A stretch of 64,000 nt of DNA from assembly GCF_900111455.1 (NCBI RefSeq), contig NZ_FOIE01000005.1, forward strand, positions 124,001 through 188,000, in the 5' to 3' direction. This DNA is from Geodermatophilus poikilotrophus (GTDB lineage Bacteria > Actinomycetota > Actinomycetes > Mycobacteriales > Geodermatophilaceae). Made by a program: the position numbers and the translations under genes. Below the pieces are notes generated by a model. It ran no database searches, was not told where the DNA came from, and saw only the letters and a program-made list of their open reading frames with translations. This document shows, piece after piece, positions 1 to 8,273 of the stretch (position 1 is the stretch's first letter; each line of letters begins with the position of its first letter).

Positions 1-634
1 AGCCCGTCCGGCCCACGGCGAAGGCGGTGGGCGGCAGGGCATCGGCGAACAGCAGCAGCGCGAAGGGGTCGGGCGCACCGCCGTCGGACAGCCGGATCCA
101 GGACCGCAGCACCCGCTGGTCGGAGAACCGGCCGACCGTCCAGCCCGCCGTCGCGGGGTCGAGCCGGGTGTCGATCCGCCGGACCAGGCCGACGGCCGGC
201 CCGGCGCCCGTGGTCCGGGTGACGACGCAGTCGTCGGGGCCGGGCAGCTGCGGCGCGGCGTTCTCGGTGTACTCGGCCGGCTCGCTGCCGAGCGTCGCCG
301 TCGTCACCTGGGCGGCGATCGACGGGCCGGCCTCCCCGGTGAGCAGCACCGTGGAGTGCGCCAGCGTGCGCCCGGCCGGACCGGACGTGACGGCGAGGTG
401 GGCCGGCCCGGCAGCGGTGGCCCGGAGGTAGCTCGCCGACAGCGCGACCGGGTGCGGGTGCGGGCTGTCCAGGACGGCGGCGCGGGCGGCCACCGCCAGC
501 AGGTAGCCGCCGTTGAGGACGCCGCCACCGACGTCCCAGCCGGGGTCGAGGTCGGCGACCAGCCCACCGCCCTCGGCACGTCGCACGGCGGTCGCGGCGT
601 CGAAGGCGGACGGGGTCCCATCGGTCAGCGGCAC
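1..634 (-). CDS. thioesterase family protein (hotdog fold), 3' end off window
   Basis: The frame read leftward from a GTG at 634 stays open to the window edge, giving about 211 residues. The N-terminal part reads like a TesB-type acyl-CoA thioesterase, with a GGGVLNGGYLLAVAARAA segment near residue 36-53 where the family has its NGGYL helix start, followed by alternating beta-strand-like stretches and a second half matching the C-terminal hotdog. It probably hydrolyses acyl-CoA thioesters in the cytoplasm; the substrate cannot be told. No ribosome binding site precedes the GTG, but a -10-like CAGGCT lies 7 bases upstream, so it is probably leaderless. It is divergent from the aldo/keto reductase with only 28 bases between start codons. 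The C-terminus is outside the window. Confidence 0.72.
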   Translation of the reverse strand, partial: MPLTDGTPSAFDAATAVRRAEGGGLVADLDPGWDVGGGVLNGGYLLAVAARAAVLDSPHPHPVALSASYLRATAAGPAHLAVTSGPAGRTLAHSTVLLTGEAGPSIAAQVTTATLGSEPAEYTENAAPQLPGPDDCVVTRTTGAGPAVGLVRRIDTRLDPATAGWTVGRFSDQRVLRSWIRLSDGGAPDPFALLLFADALPPTAFAVGRTG

Positions 635-662
635 GCCCGGGAGCCTGCCAGGGTGGGGTTCC
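635..662. promoter_or_regulatory. compact divergent leaderless promoter pair
   Basis: The 28 bases between the two start codons hold a -10-like CAGGCT for the leftward gene (complement of 642-647, 7 bases before its GTG) and CAGGGT for the rightward gene (649-654, 8 bases before its ATG). Any -35 elements would lie inside the opposing gene. Inferred from spacing only. Confidence 0.45.
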
Positions 663-1631
663 ATGGAGTACACGCACCTGGGACGCAGCGGCCTGTCGGT
701 CTCCCGGCTCTGCCTGGGCACGATGAACTTCGGCTGGAAGACCGAGGAGCCCGACGCCCACGACCTGATGGACCGGGCGCTCGCCGAGGGCGTCAACTTC
801 TTCGACACCGCCAACGTCTACGGCTTCGACGCCGGCAAGGGGCGCACCGAGGAGGTCCTCGGCACCTGGTTCGCCCGCGGCGGTGAGCGCCGGGAGAAGA
901 CGGTGCTGGCCACCAAGGTCTACGGCTCCATGAGCGACTGGCCGAACGACACGTTCCTCTCCGCCCGCAACCTCGTCCGCTCCTGCGAGGCCTCGCTGCG
1001 GCGGATGCGGACCGACTGGATCGACCTGTACCAGTTCCACCACGTCGACCTGGCCACGCCGTGGGAGGAGATCTGGCAGGCCTGCGAGACGCTGGTCGCG
1101 CAGGGCAAGGTGCTCTACGTCGGGTCGTCCAACCACGCCGCCTGGCAGATCGCCGCGGCCAACGAGGCGGCCGCCCGCCGGCACTTCCCGGGCCTGGTCA
1201 GCGAGCAGTCGCACTACAACCTGCTCACCCGGCACGTGGAGCTGGAGGTGCTGCCGGCCGCGCAGCACTACGGCGTCGGCATCATCCCGTGGAGCCCGCT
1301 GGCGCAGGGCCTGCTGGCCGGCGTCCTCGGCGACCAGGCCGGCGACCGCCGCCACCTCGAGCGCAACCGCGAACGCATCGAGCGGCACCGCCCCGCGCTG
1401 CAGGCCTACGAGGACGCCTGCCGCGAGTGGGGGTACGCGCCGGCGGACGTCGGGCTCGCCTGGCTGCTGCACCGGCCGGCGGTGACCGCACCGATCGTCG
1501 GGCCGCGCACGATGGAGCAGTTCGAGGGCTCGCTGAGGGCCCTCGACGTACGGCTCGACGAGGGGCAGCTCGCCCGGCTCGACGACATCTTCCCCGGTTA
1601 CCGGGCGGCACCGATGGAGTACGCGTGGTGA
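663..1631 (+). CDS. aldo/keto reductase
   Basis: A 322-residue (beta/alpha)8 NAD(P)H-dependent oxidoreductase that reduces aldehydes or ketones. The family tetrad is visible: Asp48 in FFDTANVYG, Tyr53, Lys85 in VLATKVYG and His126 in DLYQFHHVD. The C-terminal cofactor region has PIVGPRTMEQFEGSLRA. The sequence resembles the tas/YajO-type group (AKR11/12-like, voltage-gated-K-channel-beta-like). The ATG at 663 was chosen because upstream residues in this frame are low-complexity and antisense to the thioesterase; a -10-like CAGGGT sits 8 bases upstream. A hairpin at 1690-1722 may end the transcript. Substrate unknown. Confidence 0.93.
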   Translation: MEYTHLGRSGLSVSRLCLGTMNFGWKTEEPDAHDLMDRALAEGVNFFDTANVYGFDAGKGRTEEVLGTWFARGGERREKTVLATKVYGSMSDWPNDTFLSARNLVRSCEASLRRMRTDWIDLYQFHHVDLATPWEEIWQACETLVAQGKVLYVGSSNHAAWQIAAANEAAARRHFPGLVSEQSHYNLLTRHVELEVLPAAQHYGVGIIPWSPLAQGLLAGVLGDQAGDRRHLERNRERIERHRPALQAYEDACREWGYAPADVGLAWLLHRPAVTAPIVGPRTMEQFEGSLRALDVRLDEGQLARLDDIFPGYRAAPMEYAW

Positions 1632-1689
1632 TCTCGGCACCCTATTAGCAGCCGTCAGTCATCGCGCAACCACCCAGCGCGACACGCCG

Positions 1690-1722
1690 CCCCCCGGACC
1701 CCCAGGACTGGGGGACGGGGGG
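1690..1722 (+). terminator. G/C hairpin after aldo/keto reductase
   Basis: Two nested stems, CCCCCC/GGGGGG outside and CCCCCA/TGGGGG inside with a 4-base loop, about 60 bases after the reductase stop. There is no T tract, as is usual in high-GC actinobacteria. Confidence 0.5.
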
Positions 1723-1826
1723 CCCCTCGGTCACGTGTGCCCGGACCCCTCCCCTCCCCCGGAGCCTCGGGACCGACGAGAGCGGCCGGTGGGGGCGGGC
1801 TCTCCGACGCCGGGGGGCGGGTGCGC

Positions 1827-3644
1827 GTGCACGGGTACGGGGACGAGACGGCCGGGGTGTGCCCGTTCAGCGGAGCCGGCGCCGGGGACGGCGGGACGAC
1901 GCGCAGCGCGGTGTCGCGGCGGGCCGTGCTCGCCGGGCTGGCGGGCATCGCGGCACTGCCGGTCATGAGCGGGACCGCCCTGGCAGCGCCGGTCCGCCGT
2001 CCGCCGGCACCGACGTCGACACCCGCGCCTCCGCCGCCGCCGCGCCGACCGCGGGCCACCCGTGGCGCGCACGCCGTCGGCAACCCGCGCGGGAGCGACA
2101 TCGCGGTGCGCGCCGGCCGGGACGCCGAGGCCCGCTTCGGGCTGATGTTCAAGAAGCTGCCGGCCTTCGCCCCGCCGGACGCGCTGCTGACCGCGCTGGC
2201 GGTCTCGATGAGCGACGGCAAGGCGCCGCTGTCCGACGTCAAGGACTCCGACGTCGCCTTCGACATCGCCGGCATCCCGGCCGGCTACATCTACCTCGGC
2301 CAGTTCATCGACCACGACATGACGCTGGACAAGACGCCGCTGACCCAGCAGCAGCAGGACCCGCGGGCGATGACCAACTACGACACGCCCCGCTTCGACC
2401 TGGCCAGCGTCTACGGCCGCGGACCGGCCGGCAGCCCCGAGCTCTACGACCCGGCCCGGCCGGGCTACCTGCTGTGCAACGACCACGAGGGGGTGCGCGA
2501 CCTGCCCCGGGACGACGTCGGCGCGGCCTACCTCGGCGACCCGCGCAACGACGAGAACCTGATCGTCGCCCAGCTCCACGCGGTCTTCCTGCGCCTGCAC
2601 AACAAGCTGCGCGACGAGGGGAAGAGCTTCGAGCGGGCCCAGCAGCTGGTCCGCTGGCACTACCAGTGGCTGATCGTCAACGACTACCTGCCGCGCATCG
2701 TCGGCCGCGACGTCGTCGACCGGCTGGTGCGTCGCCGCCGCGGCGGGCCGATCGAGTTCCTCGGGCGGTTCTACAAGCCGCGCAACCCGCGCAAGCCGTA
2801 CATGCCGGTCGAGTACTCCGGGGCGGCCTACCGCTTCGGGCACAGCATGATCCGGGCCGAGTACGAGGTGCACGACCAGCACACCGTGCCGATCTTCGGC
2901 AACGAGGGCCACCAGGACCTGCGCGGGAACCGCCCGGTCCCGGCCGACCTGTGGATCGACTGGAACTACTTCTTCGAGATCCCCGGCATGAGCACGCCGG
3001 ACGACCGCAACATGTCGCGAAAGATCGACGCCCAGCTCTCGCTGCCGCTGTCCACGCTGCCGCCCACCGTCGTGGCCCCCACTGCCGGGGCGATCGTCTC
3101 GCTGGCCGAGCGCAACCTGCTGCGCGGCAAGCGGCTGGGCCTGCCGTCGGGTCAGGACGTCGCCGCCGCGATGGGCCTCACGCCGCTGACCAACCAGCAG
3201 CTCGGGCTCACCGACCCCGGCTGGAAGGGCAGGGCACCGCTCTGGTTCTACGTGCTCAAGGAGGCCGAGCTGCTCGGCGGCAACCGCTTGGGCCCGGTCG
3301 GCGGCACCATCGTCGCCGAGGTCGTCCTCGGCCTGATGGCGTGCGACACCGCCTCGTACTTCACCGCGAACCCCGGCTTCGACCCCGGCGCCGGGTACTC
3401 CATGGGGCACTTCCTGCTCTGGGCCGACGCCATCGACCCGCGGGCCTTCGAGGTGCCCGAGGAGGAGCTCCCGGAGGAGCCCGAGGACGGCGCGGTCGGG
3501 GACGGCACGGTCGAGGACGAGGCGCCGCACGACGAGGAGCCGGAGGCCGAGGAGCCGGAAGACGACGAGGAGCTCGAGCTCCTCGAGCCCGGCGAGGTGC
3601 CCGACCCCGCGGCGACCTCCCCGGTGCCCGGCCCGGTGGTGTGA
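1827..3644 (+). CDS. exported animal-type haem peroxidase
   Basis: About 605 residues. An N-terminal twin-arginine-like signal (SRRAVLAGLAGIAALP, then ALAAP) is followed by a peroxidase domain of the animal haem peroxidase superfamily (peroxidasin/cyclooxygenase fold). The distal haem motif GQFIDHDMT carries His163 and the proximal motif FGHSMIRAEY carries His339; QLHAVFLRLHNKL is also typical. The last 60 residues are a very acidic Glu/Asp/Pro tail. It probably oxidises small substrates or halides with H2O2 outside the membrane. The frame is open back to 1737, but those residues are Pro/Gly-rich and look non-coding; GTG 1827 (or 1821), behind a G-rich stretch, is the best start but uncertain. 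It stands alone, with a 54-bp palindromic repeat right after its stop. Confidence 0.88.
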   Translation: MHGYGDETAGVCPFSGAGAGDGGTTRSAVSRRAVLAGLAGIAALPVMSGTALAAPVRRPPAPTSTPAPPPPPRRPRATRGAHAVGNPRGSDIAVRAGRDAEARFGLMFKKLPAFAPPDALLTALAVSMSDGKAPLSDVKDSDVAFDIAGIPAGYIYLGQFIDHDMTLDKTPLTQQQQDPRAMTNYDTPRFDLASVYGRGPAGSPELYDPARPGYLLCNDHEGVRDLPRDDVGAAYLGDPRNDENLIVAQLHAVFLRLHNKLRDEGKSFERAQQLVRWHYQWLIVNDYLPRIVGRDVVDRLVRRRRGGPIEFLGRFYKPRNPRKPYMPVEYSGAAYRFGHSMIRAEYEVHDQHTVPIFGNEGHQDLRGNRPVPADLWIDWNYFFEIPGMSTPDDRNMSRKIDAQLSLPLSTLPPTVVAPTAGAIVSLAERNLLRGKRLGLPSGQDVAAAMGLTPLTNQQLGLTDPGWKGRAPLWFYVLKEAELLGGNRLGPVGGTIVAEVVLGLMACDTASYFTANPGFDPGAGYSMGHFLLWADAIDPRAFEVPEEELPEEPEDGAVGDGTVEDEAPHDEEPEAEEPEDDEELELLEPGEVPDPAATSPVPGPVV

Positions 3645-3648
3645 GGCC

Positions 3649-3702
3649 GGCCCCGTCCAGAGGCTCGCCGCGAGCCTGCGAGCGGTGAGGAGGACGGGGT
3701 CC
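3649..3702 (+). repeat. 54-bp intergenic palindromic element, copy 1
   Basis: Outer arms GGCCCCGTCC (3649-3658) and GGACGGGGTCC (3692-3702) can pair, and inside them AGGCTCG / CGAGCCT form a second 7-bp stem with a 3-base loop. It fills the gap between two convergent genes, one base from the minus-strand stop. It could work as a bidirectional terminator. At least five other places in this window carry an element of exactly this length. Confidence 0.85.
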
Positions 3703-3703
3703 T

Positions 3704-4273
3704 TCAACAGCCGAGGGGCCAGGCCGCGACCCGGTCGTAGCGCGGCGCGGGGCCGAGGTGGCTCTCCAGCAGCTCCACCTCGGCCACCGGCCAGCCGGGC
3801 CCCTGGTAGCCGGCCAGCCGGTCGGGCAGGTCGCCGTCCCCCGGCCGGCCGGGCCGCCAGCGGCCCAGGGTGAGGTGCGCACGGAACGGCCGCTCCTCCA
3901 CCGGCATCCCGAGGCCCCGGGCGACGGCGGCCAGCCGGCCGGCGAGGGCGCCCAGCGCGTCGCCGTCGCCCGTGACCCCGGCCCAGAACACCTGCGGACG
4001 CCGGCGCGAGCCGAACCGTCCGGCGCCGGCGAGCCGGAGGGTCATCGACGGGGTGGCCGCCACCGCGGGGGCCGCCGCGGCCACCAGCTCCGCCACCCGG
4101 CCGGGCGGCACCACGCCGAGGAAGAGCAGCGTCAGGTGCCAGCGGTCCGGCGGCGTCCACCGCGGTGCGCCCGGTGTCCGGCGCAGCGGCGCCAGGGCGT
4201 CGTCCAGGTCGGCCAGGGCCTCGGCCGGCGGCGTGACCGCGAAGAACAGCCGCCGCGGCCGGGGAGCGGTCAG
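3704..4273 (-). CDS. thpR: RNA 2',3'-cyclic phosphodiesterase (2'-5' RNA ligase family)
   Basis: A 2H phosphoesterase of about 189 residues. Both catalytic HxTx motifs are present: RWHLTLLFLG in the N-terminal half and RAHLTLGRW in the C-terminal half, each embedded as in ThpR/LigT. The family acts on 2',3'-cyclic phosphate RNA ends and in vitro on 2'-5' linkages. The conserved N-terminus (RRLFFAV) lies upstream of every ATG, GTG or TTG in this frame. The only plausible start is a CTG at 4273 that overlaps the stop of the upstream gene as CTGA, imitating the usual ATGA coupling. A later GTG at 4114 would delete the first HxT motif and is rejected. It is translated after the small membrane protein gene next to it. 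Confidence 0.85.
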   Translation of the reverse strand: MTAPRPRRLFFAVTPPAEALADLDDALAPLRRTPGAPRWTPPDRWHLTLLFLGVVPPGRVAELVAAAAPAVAATPSMTLRLAGAGRFGSRRRPQVFWAGVTGDGDALGALAGRLAAVARGLGMPVEERPFRAHLTLGRWRPGRPGDGDLPDRLAGYQGPGWPVAEVELLESHLGPAPRYDRVAAWPLGC

Positions 4274-4665
4274 TCCGGCACCGCCAGGCCGGCGTCGGCG
4301 AGCGCGGCCTGCAGCCGCAGCCGCTCGACGTCGCGGGGCCGTCCGGGCGGGACGGTGTCCAGCGCGTGCGACACCTCCAGCAGGCGGGCCGCCTCGGTGA
4401 GGACGTCGTCGTAGGCCGCCTGCAGTCCCCGCCGGCGGGCCATCGGCGCCCCGGCCGGCACGGAGGCGAGCTGGCGGCCGAGCCGGCGCAGGTCGGCGGC
4501 GACCTGCTCGAGCGGACGCCCCGCCGGCGCGACCGGTTCCCGACGGCGGAGGCGCTGCGGCAGGCGCGCCGACCCGAACACCAGGCGGGCCAGCCAGCCC
4601 ATGAGGGCGACCGAGCCGACGACGCCCGCGACGATGGCTCCCAGGTGCAGCAGCGAGGTCCCCAT
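4270..4665 (-). CDS. small single-span membrane protein, function unknown
   Basis: 131 residues from an ATG with a good GGAGG site just upstream. Residues about 5-32 form one hydrophobic segment (HLGAIVAGVVGSVALMGWLARLVF), followed by a basic stretch and a mostly alpha-helical cytoplasmic part rich in Ala, Leu and Arg. I do not recognise a family. It lies between the MFS gene (59 bases upstream of the start) and thpR, whose start overlaps its stop, so the three minus-strand genes may be co-transcribed. A longer upstream extension in this frame is low-complexity Arg/Gly/Pro and was rejected. Confidence 0.65.
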   Translation of the reverse strand: MGTSLLHLGAIVAGVVGSVALMGWLARLVFGSARLPQRLRRREPVAPAGRPLEQVAADLRRLGRQLASVPAGAPMARRRGLQAAYDDVLTEAARLLEVSHALDTVPPGRPRDVERLRLQAALADAGLAVPD

Positions 4666-4723
4666 GCCGCCTCCGCCGACGACTCGAGAGTGGTGGCCGT
4701 CACGGTACGACGGACCGACGGCG

Positions 4724-6082
4724 TCAGGGCGAGGTCGGCGTCCCGGGTGCCTCGGCCGACGCCGCCTCGGCAACGGCCCGGACCCGTGCCGGCGGCACTG
4801 CCCGCGGCCCCACGTGCAGCTGCACCCGCGGGGGGACGACGTGCGCCTCGAGCCGGACCCGCCGCCCCCGCGCCAGCCAGGCCGCCGCGACACCCCCCGC
4901 GGCGACCGCGACCGCGCCACCGAGGACGAACCCCCAGGGCGCACCGAAGTGCTCGCAGACCCAGCCGATCAACGGCGCGCCCAGCGGAGTGCCACCCATG
5001 AAGCAGGTGAAGTACAGCGCCATGACCCGCCCGCGCAGCTGCGGGTCGACCCCCAGCTGCACGAAGCTGTTGTTGGCCACGCTGAACACCAGGCCCGCCG
5101 CCCCCGTGGGCACGAGCAGAGCCGCGAACGACCAGTACGTGGGCATCAACCCGCAGACGATGGAGAACAGCCCGAAGACGACCGCGGCGACGACCAGGAA
5201 CCGCTGCAGCGGGCGCCGCGTCCGCCGGGTGGACAGCAGCGCGCCGGACAGCGACCCGGCCGCGAAGCAGGTGGTGAGCAGCCCGAACGCCTCCGCGCCG
5301 ACCCCGAAGACCTCGCGGGCCATGAGCGCGATGGTGACCTGGGAGTTGAACGTGAAGGTGCCCAGCAGGAGCGCCAGCCCCATCGCCAGCCTCAGGTCCG
5401 GGCGCGACCACACGTAGGCCAGCCCCTCGCGCAGCTGACCCCGGGCCCGCGCGACCGGTGGGCTGGAGTGCAGCTCGCCCGGCCGCATGCACAGCAGTGC
5501 GCCGATGGTGAAGGCGAAGCTGGCCGCGTTGGTCAGGAAGGCCGGCGCGGTGTCGCCCGAGGCCGCCCCGATGAGCAGCCCGGCGACCGCGGGGCCGACC
5601 AACCGGGCGCCGTTGAAGATCGTCGAGTTGAGGCTGACCGCGTTGGGCAGCAGCTCCGGGCCGACCAGCTCCGCCACGAAGGCCTGCCGCACCGGTGCGT
5701 CGACGGCGGAGACCGAGCCGAGGGCGCCGGCGAGGACGAAGACGTGCCACAGCGCGATGCCGTCGGTGGCCACCAGCAGCCCGAGGACGAGCGCGAGCAG
5801 ACCCATCAGCGTCTGGGTGGCCACGAGCATGCGGCGCTTGGGGTAGCGGTCGGCGAGCACCCCGCCGTAGAGGCCCAGCAGCAGCGTCGGGCCGAACTGC
5901 AGCGCGGTGATCAGCCCGAGGGCCACGCCGTTGTCACCGGAGAGCTGCAGGACCAGCCAGTCCTGCCCGATGCGCTGCATCCAGGTCCCGGTGAGGCTGA
6001 CCAGGTTGGATGCGGCGTAGAACCGGTAGTTGCGCACGCGCAGCGACCGGAACGCCCCCGAGTCCGCAGTTCTCCTGCTCAC
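4724..6082 (-). CDS. MFS transporter (MFS_3 type, probable drug or siderophore efflux)
   Basis: 452 residues with about 12 hydrophobic segments. The N-terminus (RSLRVRNYRFYAASNLVSLTGTWMQRIGQDWLVLQL) is characteristic of the EntS/MFS_3 group, and LYGGVLADRYPKRR is the loop 2-3 motif. It probably exports a small molecule across the cytoplasmic membrane. It starts with a GTG overlapping the stop of the MarR gene by 4 bases (GTGA), so the two form an operon and the exporter is probably MarR-controlled. The substrate cannot be inferred. Confidence 0.92.
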   Translation of the reverse strand: MSRRTADSGAFRSLRVRNYRFYAASNLVSLTGTWMQRIGQDWLVLQLSGDNGVALGLITALQFGPTLLLGLYGGVLADRYPKRRMLVATQTLMGLLALVLGLLVATDGIALWHVFVLAGALGSVSAVDAPVRQAFVAELVGPELLPNAVSLNSTIFNGARLVGPAVAGLLIGAASGDTAPAFLTNAASFAFTIGALLCMRPGELHSSPPVARARGQLREGLAYVWSRPDLRLAMGLALLLGTFTFNSQVTIALMAREVFGVGAEAFGLLTTCFAAGSLSGALLSTRRTRRPLQRFLVVAAVVFGLFSIVCGLMPTYWSFAALLVPTGAAGLVFSVANNSFVQLGVDPQLRGRVMALYFTCFMGGTPLGAPLIGWVCEHFGAPWGFVLGGAVAVAAGGVAAAWLARGRRVRLEAHVVPPRVQLHVGPRAVPPARVRAVAEAASAEAPGTPTSP

Positions 6083-6513
6083 CCACTCGCCAGCTTGTCA
6101 ATGATGCCCGCGGCCTCGCGGAGCACCGCCCGCTCCTCGGCGGTGAGCTGCTGGAGCATGCCGGACAGCCAGGCCTCGCGGGCGCGGGCCTCGGCACCGA
6201 GCAGGTCCTCCGCGGCCGGGGTCAGGTCGATGACCACCTGCCGTCCGTCGGTCGGGTGCGGGTTCCGGGTGACCAGCCCCATCCCCTCGAGCGCGACGAC
6301 GACGCGGGTCATCGACGGCGGCTGGACGCGTTCGTGGCCGGCCAGCTCCCCGGGGCTCATCGGACCGTGCCGCTTGAGGGTGGACAGCGCCGCCAGGTGG
6401 GTGAGCGTGACCGAGGTGTCGACCCGCTGGTTGCGCAGCCGGCGGGAGAACCGCATCACGGCCAGCCGCAGGTCGTGGGCCAGCGCCGCGGTGTCCAGCG
6501 TCGTCCGGCTCAC
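6079..6513 (-). CDS. MarR family transcriptional regulator
   Basis: 144 residues: helices for dimerisation at both ends and a central winged helix-turn-helix (LTHLAALSTLKRHGPMSPGELAGHERVQPPSMTRVVVALEGMGLVTRNPHPTDGRQ), with the family's D-x-R wing. It is translationally coupled to the MFS exporter, the usual arrangement in which the repressor controls itself and the pump. As I recall, a MarR gene (Rv0880) is also found near the DUF2530/DUF3027/MFS block in mycobacteria. A GTG start at 6513 has a -10-like TAGGCT 8 bases upstream and no ribosome binding site, so it is probably leaderless. Confidence 0.93.
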   Translation of the reverse strand: MSRTTLDTAALAHDLRLAVMRFSRRLRNQRVDTSVTLTHLAALSTLKRHGPMSPGELAGHERVQPPSMTRVVVALEGMGLVTRNPHPTDGRQVVIDLTPAAEDLLGAEARAREAWLSGMLQQLTAEERAVLREAAGIIDKLASG

Positions 6514-6532
6514 GGTTGCCCAGCCTAACTAA
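6514..6532 (-). promoter_or_regulatory. leaderless promoter / possible MarR operator
   Basis: On the minus strand, TTAGTTAGGCTGG lies just before the GTG of marR. TAGGCT (complement of 6522-6527) is a good -10 at 8 bases, and the A/T-rich TTAGTTAGG is the kind of sequence bound by MarR proteins. The operator assignment is inference. Confidence 0.4.
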
Positions 6533-6541
6533 GGACCTGCC

Positions 6542-6595
6542 GGCCCCGTCCCGAGGCTCGGCCCGAGGGTGCGAGGGGTGAGGAGGACGGGGTCC
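6542..6595 (+). repeat. 54-bp intergenic palindromic element, copy 2
   Basis: The same architecture and exact length as the copy at 3649: GGCCCCGTCC (6542-6551) pairs with GGACGGGGTCC (6585-6595), and an inner CTCGG/CCGAG stem replaces the AGGCTCG stem. It lies 4 bases after the minus-strand permease stop and before marR, so here it separates co-directional genes. Confidence 0.85.
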
Positions 6596-6599
6596 ACCC

Positions 6600-8123
6600 T
6601 CAGAACAGCTGCTGCAGCGGCTCCAGGGCGAAGTAGACGACGAACAGGGCGGCGATCAGCCACATCAGCAGGTGGACCTCGCGCCTGCGTCCGGCCGCGA
6701 CGTGCAGGAGCACGTAGCTGACCACGCCGGCGCCGATGCCGTTGGTGATCGAGTAGGTGAACGGCATGATCGCGATGGTCAGGAAGGCCGGGATCACCAC
6801 CGTCATGTCGTCCCACTCCAGGTGTCGGATCTGGTTGACCATCAGGGCGCCCACGATCACCAGGACCGGGGCCGCCGCCTCCGACGGCACGATCTCCACC
6901 AGCGGGGTGAAGAACATGGCGAGCAGGAACAGCACGCCGGTCGCGACGCTGGCCAGCCCGGTCCGCGCGCCGTCGGCGACCCCGGCAGCGCTCTCGACGT
7001 AGGTCGTGTTGGACGAGACGCTGGCCGCGCCGCCGGCCGCGGCGGCCACCGAGTCGACCAGCAGCACCGGCTGCGACCTGGGCAGGTTGCGCTTCTCGTC
7101 GAGCAGGTCGCCCTCGGCGCCGACCGCGGTGACCGAGCCGACGGTGTCGAAGAAGTCGGCGATCATGATCGAGAAGACGACGAGCAGCGCCGCGATGACG
7201 CCGATCCGCTCGAAGCCGCCGAACAGCGAGAACTGCCCCACCAGGGACAGGTCCGGGGCGCTCACCAGTTCCTCGGGCAGGGTCGGCACCTGCAGCGCCC
7301 AGCCGCGCGAGTTGACCTCGGCACCGTCCGCGCCGGTCCGCGGGCCGACCCCGGCGACCGCCTCGACGACGATCGCGAGCACCGTCGAGACGACGATCCC
7401 GATGAGCAGCGCACCCCTGACCCGGCGGACCACCAGCACGCTGGTCAGCAGCAGACCGACGATGAAGACGAGCAGCGGCCAGCCGGCCAGCTGACCGTTG
7501 ACGCCGAAGCTGATCAGCGGGCTCCCCGGCCGGATGACGCCGGCGTCGGCCAGCCCGATGATCGTGAGGAAGAAGCCGATGCCGACCGCGATCGCCGTCT
7601 TCAGCTGCGAGGGGATCGCCTCGAAGACCGCCCGGCGGAAGCCGGTGAGCACCAGCACGGTGATCAGCAGGCCCTCGAGGACGACCAGACCCATGATCTC
7701 CGGCCAGGACATCTGGGTGGCCGCGAAGACCCCGACGATCGCGTTGATGCCGAGGCCGGCGGCCACCGCGAAGGGGTACCGGCCGACGACCCCCATGAGG
7801 ATCGTCATGACCCCGGCGACGAGCGCGGTGACCGCCGCGACCGAGGCGAAGGGCAGCGAGGCCCCGGTGATGTCGGGCCCCGACAGGATGATCGGGTTGA
7901 GCACCACGATGTACGCCATCGTGAAGAAGGTCGTCAGGCCGCCTCGCAGCTCACGGGTGAGCGTCGAGCGGCGGGCGCTGATGCCGAAGTAGCGGTCCAG
8001 CCCGTTGCTGGGCCTGACCCGCGGGCCGTCGCTGCGCCGCGGGGTGCGGGCCCCGACGGCGACGTCGGCGGGGGTGCCGCCGTCCCTGGTGCTGCCCGTG
8101 GACGGGCGGGACTTCTCTGCCAT
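6600..8123 (-). CDS. NCS2 family permease, AzgA-like purine transporter
   Basis: 507 residues with about 12-14 hydrophobic segments. MAYIVVLNPIIL in the first span and NTTYVESAAGVADGARTG in the middle are hallmarks of the AzgA branch of the NCS2 family, which imports hypoxanthine, guanine or adenine with protons. The N-terminal 50 residues are hydrophilic and basic. The ATG at 8123 was chosen over a longer frame because it has a GGAGAG site 6-9 bases upstream and the longer N-terminus is low-complexity. It is divergent from the DUF2530 gene, with about 150 bases of shared upstream region in which no purine riboswitch was recognised. Confidence 0.9.
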   Translation of the reverse strand: MAEKSRPSTGSTRDGGTPADVAVGARTPRRSDGPRVRPSNGLDRYFGISARRSTLTRELRGGLTTFFTMAYIVVLNPIILSGPDITGASLPFASVAAVTALVAGVMTILMGVVGRYPFAVAAGLGINAIVGVFAATQMSWPEIMGLVVLEGLLITVLVLTGFRRAVFEAIPSQLKTAIAVGIGFFLTIIGLADAGVIRPGSPLISFGVNGQLAGWPLLVFIVGLLLTSVLVVRRVRGALLIGIVVSTVLAIVVEAVAGVGPRTGADGAEVNSRGWALQVPTLPEELVSAPDLSLVGQFSLFGGFERIGVIAALLVVFSIMIADFFDTVGSVTAVGAEGDLLDEKRNLPRSQPVLLVDSVAAAAGGAASVSSNTTYVESAAGVADGARTGLASVATGVLFLLAMFFTPLVEIVPSEAAAPVLVIVGALMVNQIRHLEWDDMTVVIPAFLTIAIMPFTYSITNGIGAGVVSYVLLHVAAGRRREVHLLMWLIAALFVVYFALEPLQQLF

Positions 8124-8261
8124 GACGACTCTCCGGGCGCGCGGCCGGGCCAGCGTGCGGCGGGGGCCGCGCCGGCTGACCGGTGGGGACTGCGATGAGC
8201 GGCGACAGCGTGCCACACCCGTGTTCCGACCAGGTGACACGCGCCCCGGCGCCCCAGGTCC

Positions 8262-8273
8262 TAGGGTCAGGGC
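8262..8273 (+). promoter_or_regulatory. leaderless -10 element for DUF2530 gene
   Basis: TAGGGT (8262-8267) followed by 6 bases and then the GTG start. No Shine-Dalgarno sequence is present. Confidence 0.5.

Noticed and set aside
1731..5750. Very long open frame on the minus strand, antisense to the peroxidase and in another frame than the MFS gene
   Set aside because: In such GC-rich DNA, antisense frames stay open by chance. The translation is low-complexity Arg/Gly/Pro/Val without family features, and real genes explain the region.
8124..8273. Purine riboswitch before the AzgA-like permease
   Set aside because: The leader shows no purine aptamer core, and the start codon has a plain ribosome binding site.
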